From: Tamlana crocina
GTDB lineage: Bacteria > Bacteroidota > Bacteroidia > Flavobacteriales > Flavobacteriaceae
Direction of reading: 5' to 3'
Assembly (NCBI GenBank): GCA_040429635.1
Contig: CP158972.1
Coordinates: forward strand, 1,188,001-1,252,000
DNA length: 64,000 nt
How positions within the stretch are numbered: the stretch's first letter is position 1; every line of letters begins with the position of its first letter. The notes under the pieces were generated by a model. That model was not told where the DNA came from. It saw only the letters and a list, made by a program, of their open reading frames with translations, and ran no database searches. Of this stretch, positions 7,831-16,278 are shown one piece after another. A program made the translations under genes and the position numbers.

Positions 7831-8919
7831 CTATTTTTTAATATTCGACGAATCCCGAATCACCAATTCCGCATCCATAATTATTTTGTTCAAACTTTGT
7901 TTTACAACGGGCAACTCGCTGTATTCCAAAAAGCGCTTGGCGGCCTGTTTTCCAATTTCGGCACTGTGTTGCTCTATGCTCGAAATACTTGGCGTTACCA
8001 AAGCAGTGAACGGTTCGTTGCCAAATCCTACCAAAGCCATATCTTCGGGAACTTTTAAATGGTTCTCATGAAGCACCTGCAAGGCACCCAACGCGGCGTT
8101 ATCACTGGCGGCATAAACGGCATCTGGTCGATTTTTCAAATTTAGCAGTTGTTCCATCTTTTTACGTCCGTCTTCAAGGGTAAGTTTACACTCGATAAGT
8201 AGTTCGGTATCCAAGGGTAGTTCGTATTTTTTTAAGGCATCAATATATCCTTTAATTCGGTTGTTAAAAATACGAGTGTGTCTGTAACCACCAATATGGG
8301 CAATACGCTGGCAACCTTGCTCCACCAAATGCTCAACAATCATTTGGCTGCTGTTGTAATCGTTAATACCTATGTAATCAACATTCAAATCGTTTTCACC
8401 ACGATCGAATAAAATAAGAGGAATGCCCTTCGATTTTATTTTTTCGTAATAATCCAGTTTAATGGTTTCGTTGGCCATCGAGGCGATTATGCCGTCCACT
8501 TGTGTAAACAATAAGGTGTCAATATTATTGCATTCCTTTTTATACGACTCGTTGGATTGCGTCATGATAATGCTGTACCCTTCTTTGTTCAGCACTTCTT
8601 CAATATTTTGGATAACCGAAGAGAAAAAATTACTGTTGGTTCGTGGCACAATCACACCTACCAATTTACTTTTTCCTTTGCGCAGGGCGCTAGCCAAATG
8701 GTTGGGCTGGTAGTTGAGGTTTTTGGCTACCTGCTTTACCGCCTGTTTGGTTTTTTCACTAATACGCGAGTCGTCGTGCAAGGCTTTTGAAACCGCAGCA
8801 GTAGAAATGTTTAGCACATTAGCAATATCTTTTATGGTGGTTTTCTTTTTGATATGTGATTTTTTTATATATTTGCTTAATCGATTAAGCAAATATAGTG
8901 CGATAATTTTTATAATCAA
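7831..8919 (-). CDS. LacI-family transcriptional regulator of the KDG module
   Basis: A LacI-type repressor: the N-terminal helix-turn-helix TIKDIANVLNISTAAVSKAL with hinge NYQPNHLASALRKG, then a periplasmic-binding-protein-like sensor domain (VGVIVPRTNSNFFSSV ... DAVYAASDNAALGAL ... VPEDMALVGFGNEP). The ATG at 8919 adds about 25 residues before the usual start; these residues are encoded by a 30-base operator-like palindrome. A TTG at 8892 inside the palindrome is an alternative start. It diverges from kdgK and probably represses kdgK/eda and itself in response to a uronate or KDG derivative. Confidence 0.9.
   Translation of the reverse strand: MIIKIIALYLLNRLSKYIKKSHIKKKTTIKDIANVLNISTAAVSKALHDDSRISEKTKQAVKQVAKNLNYQPNHLASALRKGKSKLVGVIVPRTNSNFFSSVIQNIEEVLNKEGYSIIMTQSNESYKKECNNIDTLLFTQVDGIIASMANETIKLDYYEKIKSKGIPLILFDRGENDLNVDYIGINDYNSSQMIVEHLVEQGCQRIAHIGGYRHTRIFNNRIKGYIDALKKYELPLDTELLIECKLTLEDGRKKMEQLLNLKNRPDAVYAASDNAALGALQVLHENHLKVPEDMALVGFGNEPFTALVTPSISSIEQHSAEIGKQAAKRFLEYSELPVVKQSLNKIIMDAELVIRDSSNIKK
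8868..8897. promoter_or_regulatory. Perfect 30-base palindrome, probable LacI-family operator
   Basis: Each 15-base arm reads TATATTTGCTTAATC on its own strand, with centre TCGA and no mismatch. The core CTTAATCGATTAAG has the central CG and twofold symmetry of LacI-family operators. It lies within the first codons of the annotated lacI frame, so binding would block transcription or read-through of the regulator itself. Confidence 0.8.
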
Positions 8920-8970
8920 AACTTTAATAACATTAGTGTTGTAGCGGGTTTTGGTTGTTTTTTATAACCG

Positions 8971-8990
8971 TTGTTTAATCGTTTAACCAA
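8971..8990. promoter_or_regulatory. Imperfect operator upstream of kdgK
   Basis: TTGTTTAATCGTTTAACCAA shares the TTG.TTAATCG.TTAA.CAA skeleton of the 30-base palindrome about 90 bases away. It is centred about 43 bases before the kdgK ATG, where a repressor would overlap the promoter. The two sites could be bridged by a tetrameric repressor. Confidence 0.65.
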
Positions 8991-9023
8991 ATTTTAATTT
9001 TTAAAACTAAATACAATTCAAGA

Positions 9024-10070
9024 ATGAAAAAAGTAGTCACTTTTGGGGAAATTATGCTGCGCTTGGCACCTCAAGGATTTTTAAGATTTTCGCAAGCCAA
9101 CAGTTTTGACGTGGTTTACGGTGGAGGTGAGTCTAACGTCGCCGTTTCTTTGGCTAACTATGGTGTGCCTGTAGATTTTGTAACGCGTTTACCAAAAAAT
9201 GACATTGGTGAATGTGCGATGATGGAAATGAGAAAGCGTGGTGTAAACGTTGACAAAATTGTTTGGGGTGGAGACCGTTTAGGGATTTACTTTTTAGAAA
9301 CAGGTGCGGTATCAAGAGGTTCGAAAGTGGTTTACGATAGAGCACATTCTGCGATGTCTGAAATCAAACCAGGAATGATAGACTGGGATGCTATTTTTGA
9401 AGATGTTGAATGGTTCCACTGGACGGGTATTACGCCAGCTATTTCGCAAGGTGCTGCCGATGCTTGTTTAGAGGCCGTAAAAGCCGCGAGCGCAAAAGGT
9501 GTTACTATTTCAACCGATTTGAACTACCGTGCTAAGCTATGGAAATATTGTGACGATGCCCACAGAGAAGCAGTGATGACTGAATTGACTTCATATTGTG
9601 ATGTGGTTTTAGGAAACGAGGAAGACGCAGAAATGCACTTCGGTATTAAGCCAGAAGGCATTAGCGTACAAACTGAAGGACACAACGTAAAAGCAGAAGC
9701 TTTCCTTTCGGTATGTAAGCAAATGATGGAAAAATTCCCAAGAGCCAAAAAAGTAATTACTACGTTAAGAGGTTCTATTTCAGCTTCTCATAACACTTGG
9801 GCTGGTGTATTGTACGATGGTGAAAAAATGTACGAAACCCGTCAGTACCAAATTACCGATATTGTTGATAGAGTAGGTGGTGGTGATTCATTTATGGGTG
9901 GATTGATCTACGGATTGTTAAAATACCCAGAAGACGACCAAAACGCATTGGATTTTGCTGTGGCAGCTTCTTGCTTAAAGCACACTATTAAAGGTGATGC
10001 CAACTTGGTAACCGTTGCCGAAGTAGAAAAACTTATGGGTGGTGATGCTTCAGGTCGTGTAGCGAGATAA
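9024..10070 (+). CDS. kdgK: 2-keto-3-deoxygluconate kinase
   Basis: A PfkB/ribokinase-family sugar kinase of 348 residues. It has the N-terminal substrate motif Y-G-G-G-E-S-N-V-A (residues 32-40), KDG-kinase text such as FHWTGITPA and TDLNYRAKLW, and the catalytic anion hole GGGD with base D288. It phosphorylates 2-keto-3-deoxygluconate to KDPG in the cytoplasm. The next gene encodes KDPG aldolase, so the pair turns KDG from alginate, pectin or other uronates into pyruvate and glyceraldehyde 3-phosphate. Probably controlled by the divergent LacI regulator. Confidence 0.92.
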   Translation: MKKVVTFGEIMLRLAPQGFLRFSQANSFDVVYGGGESNVAVSLANYGVPVDFVTRLPKNDIGECAMMEMRKRGVNVDKIVWGGDRLGIYFLETGAVSRGSKVVYDRAHSAMSEIKPGMIDWDAIFEDVEWFHWTGITPAISQGAADACLEAVKAASAKGVTISTDLNYRAKLWKYCDDAHREAVMTELTSYCDVVLGNEEDAEMHFGIKPEGISVQTEGHNVKAEAFLSVCKQMMEKFPRAKKVITTLRGSISASHNTWAGVLYDGEKMYETRQYQITDIVDRVGGGDSFMGGLIYGLLKYPEDDQNALDFAVAASCLKHTIKGDANLVTVAEVEKLMGGDASGRVAR

Positions 10071-10075
10071 TTATA

Positions 10076-10096
10076 AAATGTTTAAACGTTTAATTG
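10076..10096. promoter_or_regulatory. Possible third operator between kdgK and eda
   Basis: TTAAACGTTTAA (10082-10093) is a 12-base CG-centred palindrome similar in layout to the two LacI sites upstream. A related half-site (ACGGTTAAACAAA) follows at 10118. It might allow separate control of the aldolase gene, or be chance in AT-rich DNA. Confidence 0.35.
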
Positions 10097-10152
10097 TTGA
10101 TTTGAGTAATCAATTCAACGGTTAAACAAATAAACAAATAAACATTAAAAAA

Positions 10153-10824
10153 ATGGCACAATTTTCAAGATTAGAAGTGGCACAAGCCATGAAAGACACG
10201 GGGATGATTCCTTTGTTTTTCAACAGCGATATAGAATTAAGTAAAAAAGTATTGAAGGCCTGTTACGATGGTGGTGCTCGTTTAATGGAGTTTACTGCCC
10301 GTGGCGATTTCGCTCACGAGGTTTTTGGCGAATTAACAAAATACGCCATTAAAGAACTTCCGGGAATGATTATGGGGGTAGGTTCTGTAACCGATGGAGC
10401 AGCAGCTTCATTGTACATGGCGCTTGGTGCGAACTTTATCGTAACCCCAGTGTTGCGCGAAGACATCGCCATTGCATGTAACCGTAAAAAAGTATTATGG
10501 TCTCCAGGCTGTGGTACTTTAACCGAAATCGCAAGAGCTGAAGAATTAGGTTGCGAAATCGTAAAACTGTTCCCTGGAGATATTTACGGTCCTCAGTTTG
10601 TAAAAGGGATTAAAGGCCCACAACCATGGACTAGCATTATGCCAACCGGTGGTGTGTCGCCAACCGAAGAGAACCTTAAAGGTTGGTTTGATGCCGGTGT
10701 AACATGTGTGGGTATGGGGTCTAAATTAATTTCAAAAGAAATTATTGCCAATAAGGATTATGCAAAATTAGAGCAGGATGTTAAGGATGCTTTAAGTATT
10801 GTAAAAAAGGTTAGAGGGTTTTAA
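10153..10824 (+). CDS. eda: KDPG / 4-hydroxy-2-oxoglutarate aldolase
   Basis: A 223-residue TIM-barrel class I aldolase (KdgA/Eda family). The Schiff-base lysine is K138 in E-I-V-K-L-F-P-G. The catalytic E46 and R50 are in LMEFTARGDF, and the phosphate-binding loop is IMPTGGV. It cleaves 2-keto-3-deoxy-6-phosphogluconate to pyruvate and glyceraldehyde 3-phosphate. It is 82 bases downstream of kdgK, probably in one transcript, and is followed by a strong terminator. Confidence 0.93.
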   Translation: MAQFSRLEVAQAMKDTGMIPLFFNSDIELSKKVLKACYDGGARLMEFTARGDFAHEVFGELTKYAIKELPGMIMGVGSVTDGAAASLYMALGANFIVTPVLREDIAIACNRKKVLWSPGCGTLTEIARAEELGCEIVKLFPGDIYGPQFVKGIKGPQPWTSIMPTGGVSPTEENLKGWFDAGVTCVGMGSKLISKEIIANKDYAKLEQDVKDALSIVKKVRGF

Positions 10825-10857
10825 TACGATTGCTTCGTTAAAAACTTGTTAAACTTA

Positions 10858-10896
10858 AAAACCTTCACGGTATTCGTGAAGGTTTTCCTTTTTTTA
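10858..10896 (+). terminator. Terminator of the kdgK-eda transcript
   Basis: A 12-base perfect stem, AAAACCTTCACG (10858-10869) with CGTGAAGGTTTT (10875-10886), a 5-base loop, then CC and a run of seven T. Confidence 0.88.
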
Positions 10897-10912
10897 CTCC
10901 CTTTTATTTTGC

Positions 10913-10920
10913 TACATTTG
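10913..10920 (+). promoter_or_regulatory. Bacteroidota -7 promoter box for the FKBP gene
   Basis: TACATTTG fits the TAnnTTTG consensus exactly. It stands 31 bases before the ATG and just past the preceding terminator. Confidence 0.65.
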
Positions 10921-10950
10921 GCACTTGACAAAAAATCAAAATAACCAAAA

Positions 10951-11652
10951 ATGAAAATAATGAAATTTTTAAGTTTAGTAGCATTTGCTTTACTAATGGT
11001 ATCGTGCAACGGTAAGAATGGAGTAACCAACAAACCTTTAGCAACAGAATTGGATTCTGTAAGCTATGCTATTGGATTGGATGTAGCCAACAATGTAAAA
11101 AGAAGTTTTGATGAATTTGATAACGATTTGTTTATCCAAGGATTTGTAAACGGATCCGATTCTACAGATATTCAAATTGATGCTGCCAAAGCACAAGGAT
11201 TGATTAGAGCATACTTCCAGAAAAAGCAACAAGAAGAAATGGCTAAAAGGCAAGAAGAAGCTGAAAAAAGCAAAGCTGAAGGCGAAAAATTCTTAGCAGA
11301 AAACAAAGAAAAAGATGGTGTAAAAACTACCGAAAGCGGATTGCAATACATCGTTTTAAAAGAAGGAACGGGTGCGCAACCAACTACCGAGTCTAAAGTA
11401 AAAGTACACTACCACGGTACGTTGATAGATGGTACTGTGTTTGATAGCTCGGTAGATAGAGGAGAGCCTACAGAATTTGGTGTAACACAAGTGATTAAAG
11501 GATGGACCGAAGGTTTACAGTTAATGAAGGAAGGTGCTAAGTACAAATTTTTCATTCCAGGGAATTTGGCCTATGGTGTAAACCCTCCACCGGGAGAGAT
11601 TAAGCCTAACTCGACATTAATTTTTGATGTTGAATTATTAGAGGTTAAGTAA
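10951..11652 (+). CDS. FKBP-type peptidyl-prolyl isomerase lipoprotein (FkpA/Mip-like)
   Basis: A 233-residue lipoprotein: signal sequence with lipobox ending at C19 (LLMVSC), an FKBP N-terminal dimerisation domain (about 30-85, with [17 protein letters not shown]), a long charged helix rich in K and E (about 86-120), and a C-terminal FKBP domain (about 128-233: [18 protein letters not shown] ... [20 protein letters not shown] ... LAYG ... LIFDVELL). It catalyses proline isomerisation for exported proteins. A second in-frame ATG lies three codons in. Confidence 0.92.
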   Translation: MKIMKFLSLVAFALLMVSCNGKNGVTNKPLATELDSVSYAIGLDVANNVKRSFDEFDNDLFIQGFVNGSDSTDIQIDAAKAQGLIRAYFQKKQQEEMAKRQEEAEKSKAEGEKFLAENKEKDGVKTTESGLQYIVLKEGTGAQPTTESKVKVHYHGTLIDGTVFDSSVDRGEPTEFGVTQVIKGWTEGLQLMKEGAKYKFFIPGNLAYGVNPPPGEIKPNSTLIFDVELLEVK

Positions 11653-11678
11653 TAGAGCATTATTTATCGTAATAAACT

Positions 11679-11711
11679 AAAAGCAGAAAGAAGATCTTTC
11701 TGCTTTTTTTA
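11679..11711 (+). terminator. Terminator after the FKBP gene
   Basis: A 13-base perfect stem, AAAAGCAGAAAGA (11679-11691) with TCTTTCTGCTTTT (11695-11707), a three-base loop and a T run. Confidence 0.88.
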
Positions 11712-11784
11712 TTGTCCCATTGAGGGGACCTAGGGGTGTTATAAAAAGTAAACACAAACAGTAGAATAAAACGAGCTAAGGTTG

Positions 11785-11792
11785 TAAATTTG
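11785..11792 (+). promoter_or_regulatory. Bacteroidota -7 promoter box for era
   Basis: TAAATTTG fits TAnnTTTG, 20 bases before the era ATG, giving a leader of about 10-15 bases. Confidence 0.6.
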
Positions 11793-11811
11793 CATCAAAA
11801 TAACATTGTAA

Positions 11812-12696
11812 ATGAGTCATAAAGCAGGTTTTGTAAATATTATCGGAAATCCAAATGTGGGGAAATCCACCCTAATGAATGCCTTTGTGGGCGAAAAACT
11901 GTCCATTATCACTTCCAAAGCGCAAACCACGCGCCATCGTATTTTAGGTATTGTGAATGGAGACGATTTTCAGGTCGTGTTAAGTGATACCCCCGGAATT
12001 ATAAAGCCCGCCTACGAGTTGCAGGAATCGATGATGGATTTTGTAAAATCGGCTTTTGAAGATGCCGATGTGCTGCTTTACATGGTCGAAATTGGCGAAA
12101 AGGAATTGAAGGACGAAGCCTTTTTCAAAAAAATTACCAACTCAAAAATTCCGGTGTTGCTGTTGCTCAACAAAATAGATCTGTCTAACCAAGAGCAATT
12201 GGAGGAGCAGGTGCAGCTTTGGGCAGAAAAAGTACCCAATGCTGAAATTTTTCCTATTTCAGCTTTAGAAGGATTCAATGTTAAGGAGGTATTCAACCGC
12301 ATTATCGATTTGCTTCCCGAGTCGCCGCCGTTTTACCCCAAAGACCAACTGACCGATAAACCTGAGCGATTTTTCATCAATGAAACCATCCGCGAAAAAA
12401 TTCTGCTGCATTATAAAAAGGAAATCCCTTATGCCGTTGAGGTAGAAACCGAAGAATTTTTAGAGGAAGAAAATATCATTCGGGTGCGTTCGGTGATTAT
12501 GGTAGAGCGAGACACGCAAAAAGGGATCATTATTGGGCATAAAGGCAGTGCTTTAAAACGGGTAGGCGTTGAAGCGAGAAAAGATTTGGAAGCCTTTTTC
12601 GGAAAACAGATCCACATTGAAATATACGTAAAAGTGAATAAAAATTGGCGCAGTAACCAAAATCAACTTAAACGTTTTGGATATAATAATAGGTAA
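11812..12696 (+). CDS. era: GTPase Era
   Basis: A 294-residue Ras-like GTPase with a C-terminal KH domain. G1 is G12-N-P-N-V-G-K-S19, G3 is DTPG, G4 is NKID, and the KH core is GIIIGHKGSALKRVG. Era binds the 3' end of 16S rRNA and acts in 30S subunit maturation at the membrane. Full length. Its relative der lies about 1 kb downstream, separated by one opposite-strand gene. Confidence 0.96.
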   Translation: MSHKAGFVNIIGNPNVGKSTLMNAFVGEKLSIITSKAQTTRHRILGIVNGDDFQVVLSDTPGIIKPAYELQESMMDFVKSAFEDADVLLYMVEIGEKELKDEAFFKKITNSKIPVLLLLNKIDLSNQEQLEEQVQLWAEKVPNAEIFPISALEGFNVKEVFNRIIDLLPESPPFYPKDQLTDKPERFFINETIREKILLHYKKEIPYAVEVETEEFLEEENIIRVRSVIMVERDTQKGIIIGHKGSALKRVGVEARKDLEAFFGKQIHIEIYVKVNKNWRSNQNQLKRFGYNNR

Positions 12697-12975
12697 TCGA
12701 CATTATTGTGTTTTTGTTGAAATTCGTCAATTCGAGTGAATTTTTCGATTGAAATGAGAAAAATATGTATCGAGAATTGGAATCTTATAAACCAAGAAAT
12801 TGCACCCCATCTATCGGGCATAATTTTTTAAGCCTCACTTTAATATTTTTAAAAGAAGTTTTAAACTTCAAAACCTAACGCTAACTTATTGCTTAAGTAA
12901 CCTTTACTTAATGTACTTGCTCCATATTTGCAGCAGTCAAAAATTTGTTTTATCACATTTGAGTTAGTTAGTTTT

Positions 12976-13024
12976 AAAAGCTTTAGTTGAACCATTCTTC
13001 TTCTTTCAATTAAGGCTTTTTTTT
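12976..13024. terminator. Bidirectional hairpin overlapping the stop codon of the minus-strand gene
   Basis: AAAAGCTTTAGTTGAA (12976-12991) pairs, with one bulge and one G-T pair, with TTCAATTAAGGCTTTT (13005-13020), followed by a run of eight T on the plus strand. The stop codon of the minus-strand gene (13006-13008) is inside the right arm. It probably ends that gene's transcript and any plus-strand read-through from era, 280 bases away. The 12697-12975 interval holds no recognisable gene. Confidence 0.6.
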
Positions 13025-13515
13025 GTGTCTAAAACCGAATACATAAAATCGTTTAAGGCTACCATGTCCTTTTTGCTGGATGCTTTTCCGATGCTAGCTG
13101 CAAAATAAAGACCAATCCAAACCACTACCATTAAAAACATCACGCTCAATTGAACGGTGTAGCTTTGTTTTAGCGACCAATTGCTGTAAGCCCAAATTCC
13201 GAATGCAACAAATACTATGGCTACTATAAAATGAAGGAACATAAAAAGCGTCCAAACCGTTGGGTTGGGGCCAAAAAGCCCGCGTACTAAACAAGAATCT
13301 TTGGTGGTTTCGTCAATTTCCAATTGCAACCGTGGCGACCAAAAATGCTGTTTTTCCTTCGGGAATTTTATAAAAATATGCTGGTCAACGCGGCTTATTA
13401 TAAATTCCGATTGTGTTTTTTTTGCATTTTCAAAGTCGCTCAAAACCGAAGTTTGGTTTTGAGGTATTTCAAGTTTAAAGCGAGGCCTTAAAATAACGTC
13501 GTTGGATAAAGGCAT
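13006..13515 (-). CDS. Conserved two-helix membrane protein, function unknown
   Basis: A 169-residue protein. The N-terminal about 90 residues are soluble and strand-rich (including HFWSPRLQLEIDE). Two membrane helices follow (about 96-114 and 122-142) and then a short cytoplasmic tail. There is no signal peptide and no named family that I recognise. It lies between era and der on the opposite strand. Its codon use looks like its neighbours, so it is probably a resident gene. Confidence 0.7.
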   Translation of the reverse strand: MPLSNDVILRPRFKLEIPQNQTSVLSDFENAKKTQSEFIISRVDQHIFIKFPKEKQHFWSPRLQLEIDETTKDSCLVRGLFGPNPTVWTLFMFLHFIVAIVFVAFGIWAYSNWSLKQSYTVQLSVMFLMVVVWIGLYFAASIGKASSKKDMVALNDFMYSVLDTKKSLN

Positions 13516-13600
13516 GGGTTTAGTTGTTGGTATTCTAAATTACTATTTTTTATTGATATGCGATTTATTTATTATTTATCAAAAACGAAAAGGGCGTTAG

Positions 13601-13617
13601 TATATTTGCTATTTTTG
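13601..13617 (+). promoter_or_regulatory. Tandem -7 boxes upstream of der
   Basis: TATATTTG (13601-13608) and TATTTTTG (13610-13617) both fit TAnnTTTG and are staggered by 9 bases, 57-66 bases before the der ATG. Either or both could direct transcription. Confidence 0.55.
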
Positions 13618-13673
13618 CAAAAATTTTTAGGTTAGGGCTTCTTAAAGAACCTTTATCAGATTAAATAGTAATT

Positions 13674-14978
13674 ATGGGCAATATCGTAGCAATAGTAGGA
13701 AGACCTAACGTGGGGAAATCCACTTTTTTTAACCGTTTAATCCAACGTAGGGAAGCTATTGTTGATGCCGTAAGTGGGGTAACACGCGATCGTCATTACG
13801 GAAAGACCGATTGGAACGGACGTGAGTTTTCATTAATCGATACGGGCGGTTACGTAATTGGTAGCGATGATATTTTTGAAGCTGAAATCGATAAGCAGGT
13901 AGAATTGGCCATTGATGAAGCTGATGCCATCATTTTTATGGTCGATGTAGAAACGGGAGTTACCGGAATGGACGAAGATGTGGCCAAATTACTCCGCAAA
14001 GTAAAAAAGCCTGTGTTTTTGGTGGTGAATAAGGTCGATAATGCTAAACGTGCCGAAGATGCCGTAGAATTTTATTCGCTGGGCTTGGGTGATTATTTTA
14101 CCATTGCCAGTATAAACGGAAGTGGCACTGGCGATTTACTCGATGCTTTGGTGGAAGCTTTGCCCGAAAAGGAAGAAATTATAGAAGAAGAGTTACCTCG
14201 GTTCGCAGTGGTGGGGCGACCCAATGCGGGAAAATCATCGTTCATTAATGCTTTAATTGGTGAAGACCGATATATTGTTACCGATATTGCTGGTACTACC
14301 CGCGATGCTATCGATACTAAGTACAACCGTTTTGGATTTGAATTCAATTTGGTCGATACGGCTGGAATAAGAAGAAAATCGAAGGTAAAGGAAGATTTGG
14401 AATTTTATTCCGTGATGCGCAGTATCCGTGCCATCGAGCATGCCGATGTATGTTTGTTGGTACTCGATGCCAATAGAGGGTTCGACGGACAAGTGCAAAA
14501 CATTTTCTGGTTGGCCGAACGCAACAGAAAAGGCATTGTGGTTTTGGTAAACAAATGGGATTTGGTGGAGAAAGACCATAAATCTATGAAAGAATACGAA
14601 AAAGCCATTAAAAAACAAATGGAGCCCTTTACCGATGTGCCCGTTGTCTTTATCTCGGCATTGACCAAACAGCGCATTTTTAAAGCTATTGAAACCGCGG
14701 TTGAAGTTTATAAAAACCGAACCAAAAAAATAAAGACCAGCAAGCTTAACGAGGTGTTGCTTCCTATTATTGAAAATTATCCGCCACCAGCTTATAAAGG
14801 CAAATTCGTTAAGATTAAATACATTATGCAACTGCCCACACCGCAACCGCAGTTCGCATTTTTCTGCAACCTGCCGCAGTATATAAAAGACCCGTACAAA
14901 CGCTATCTGGAAAATAAGCTTCGGGAACATTTTGGTTTCCACGGGGTGCCTATTAGTGTTTATATGCGGAAAAAATAA
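13674..14978 (+). CDS. der: Ribosome-biogenesis GTPase Der (EngA)
   Basis: A 434-residue protein with two tandem GTPase domains and a KH-like C-terminal domain. The P-loops are G9-R-P-N-V-G-K-S16 and G181-R-P-N-A-G-K-S188; DTGG and NKVD belong to the first domain, DTAG and NKWD to the second. The C-terminal [15 protein letters not shown] stretch is typical. Der is needed for 50S subunit maturation. Full length. Confidence 0.97.
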   Translation: MGNIVAIVGRPNVGKSTFFNRLIQRREAIVDAVSGVTRDRHYGKTDWNGREFSLIDTGGYVIGSDDIFEAEIDKQVELAIDEADAIIFMVDVETGVTGMDEDVAKLLRKVKKPVFLVVNKVDNAKRAEDAVEFYSLGLGDYFTIASINGSGTGDLLDALVEALPEKEEIIEEELPRFAVVGRPNAGKSSFINALIGEDRYIVTDIAGTTRDAIDTKYNRFGFEFNLVDTAGIRRKSKVKEDLEFYSVMRSIRAIEHADVCLLVLDANRGFDGQVQNIFWLAERNRKGIVVLVNKWDLVEKDHKSMKEYEKAIKKQMEPFTDVPVVFISALTKQRIFKAIETAVEVYKNRTKKIKTSKLNEVLLPIIENYPPPAYKGKFVKIKYIMQLPTPQPQFAFFCNLPQYIKDPYKRYLENKLREHFGFHGVPISVYMRKK

Positions 14979-15061
14979 GGGTTTACCTAAAAACATCCAT
15001 TATTCACAGGTAACTTAAAGGCAGATTGATTATTTTTAGGACTACTAAACTAATTCAATTT

Positions 15062-16066
15062 ATGAGCCAAATTATAACCTTTGGAGAGGTGCTTATGCGC
15101 CTGTCGCCATTTGGAAACAAGAAATTCATTCAAGCCAATACTTTAGAATTTTATTTCGGAGGGACTGAAGTCAACGTAGGGCTGTCCATTGCCCATTTTG
15201 GGGGCAAAGTAAAGCATATTACCGCTATTTCAGACGATTTTATTGGCGATACCGCCATTGCTCACCTCAATAAGTTCGATATGGATACGTCGGCTATCGT
15301 ACGTTCCAACTGGCCACTTGGTGTATATTTTTTGGAAGTTGGTGCTGTAATGCGTCCCAGTTCCATTTCGTATAACCGCTCGCATTCGGCATTTTCTCAA
15401 ATTGAACCCAGCATGGTCGATTGGGAAAAAGCCCTCCGCAAAGGCCATTGGTTCCATTGGACGGGTATTACTCCGGCCTTAACCCAAGGGGCGTTCGATA
15501 CTTTAAAGGCAGGGTTAAAGCTGGCCAAAGAAAAGGGTATGCAGGTTTCGGCCGATCCCACGTACCGTAGTGGTTTATGGAAATATGGCGTTGAAGCCAA
15601 AGACGCACTTACGGAATTGTTGCATTGTTCTACCGTTTTTATTGGGGGAGTCAACGAAATAAACGAAGTTTTGGGTACAGATTACGGCTATACCAACGAA
15701 GAATTTATTGAGGCTAGTAAAAAGCTTATGGAAGCTTTCCCAACTATCAATAAAGTATTCGATAAAATAAGGACTTCCATTAACGCGTCATGGCATAAAA
15801 TAAGGGCGAGAATGTGGAACGGCACAGAGTTTCGTGAAACACAAGATTTTGAAATCACCCATATTGTAGACAGAATCGGTACAGGTGATGCCTTTGCTGC
15901 TGGACTCATTTACGGACTTCAGCATTACGACGATTTTAAATCGATGCAGTTTGCCAGTGCCGCTTGCGCATTAAAGCATACCTATGCCGGCGATGTTAAC
16001 TACGCTACTACCGACGAGGTACAGCGTATTTTAGATGGTAACGTTACCGGGAGGTTTAATAGGTAG
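15062..16066 (+). CDS. Second KDG-kinase-like PfkB sugar kinase
   Basis: A 334-residue paralogue of the KdgK encoded 5 kb upstream, alignable along its length (FGEVLMRLSP, the GG.E.NV motif, GHWFHWTGITPAL, and G-T-G-D with base D276). The ATG at 15062 is preferred to an earlier frame opening at 15026 because it puts ITFGEVLMRL at the family's N-terminus. It probably phosphorylates KDG or a related keto-deoxy sugar acid. It stands alone after der, away from the LacI-operator sites, so its control is likely different. Confidence 0.85.
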   Translation: MSQIITFGEVLMRLSPFGNKKFIQANTLEFYFGGTEVNVGLSIAHFGGKVKHITAISDDFIGDTAIAHLNKFDMDTSAIVRSNWPLGVYFLEVGAVMRPSSISYNRSHSAFSQIEPSMVDWEKALRKGHWFHWTGITPALTQGAFDTLKAGLKLAKEKGMQVSADPTYRSGLWKYGVEAKDALTELLHCSTVFIGGVNEINEVLGTDYGYTNEEFIEASKKLMEAFPTINKVFDKIRTSINASWHKIRARMWNGTEFRETQDFEITHIVDRIGTGDAFAAGLIYGLQHYDDFKSMQFASAACALKHTYAGDVNYATTDEVQRILDGNVTGRFNR

Positions 16067-16072
16067 GATTCC

Positions 16073-16098
16073 CTCCTTGAGGAGGGTTAGGGAGGTGT
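16073..16098. repeat. Short inverted repeat after the second kdgK
   Basis: CCCTCC, TTGA, GGAGGG form a six-base hairpin followed by TTAGGGAGGTG and a T run. It may act as terminator. A related GC-rich phrase (GGGGACCTAGGGGTG) lies downstream of the FKBP gene near 11724. Confidence 0.5.
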
Positions 16099-16156
16099 TT
16101 TTTTGGGGTAGTTTTGTGCTTGTTTATATAAAAACTTTAGATATTTAAAAAAATCG

Positions 16157-16248
16157 TGTCACCCTGAATTTATTTCAGGGTCTTGTGCGAGGAAAACCAA
16201 ATCTTTAATAGAATGAGATGTCGAAACAAGTTCGGCATGACAAAACTT
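16157..16248. repeat. REP-like pair in opposite orientations
   Basis: Two hairpin units sit between convergent genes. Unit 1 has CCCTGAA (16162-16168) pairing with TTCAGGG (16174-16180) and preceded by GTCA; unit 2 has GTCGAA (16220-16225) pairing with TTCGGC (16231-16236) and followed by ATGACAAAAC. Read on the other strand, unit 1 matches unit 2 and a third copy at 30514. This is the layout of a paired REP (BIME-like) element. Confidence 0.75.
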
Positions 16249-16278
16249 AGAGGTCGAGCGGACAATATCAAACAAGTG

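Noticed and set aside
7831-10824. Reading the KDG module as part of a polysaccharide utilisation locus
   Set aside because: No SusC/SusD pair, polysaccharide lyase or transporter gene lies in the window; only regulator, kinase and aldolase are present.
14253-14996. 247-codon open frame on the minus strand
   Set aside because: It lies entirely opposite der, which has full GTPase motifs; the antisense frame has no domain and no promoter.
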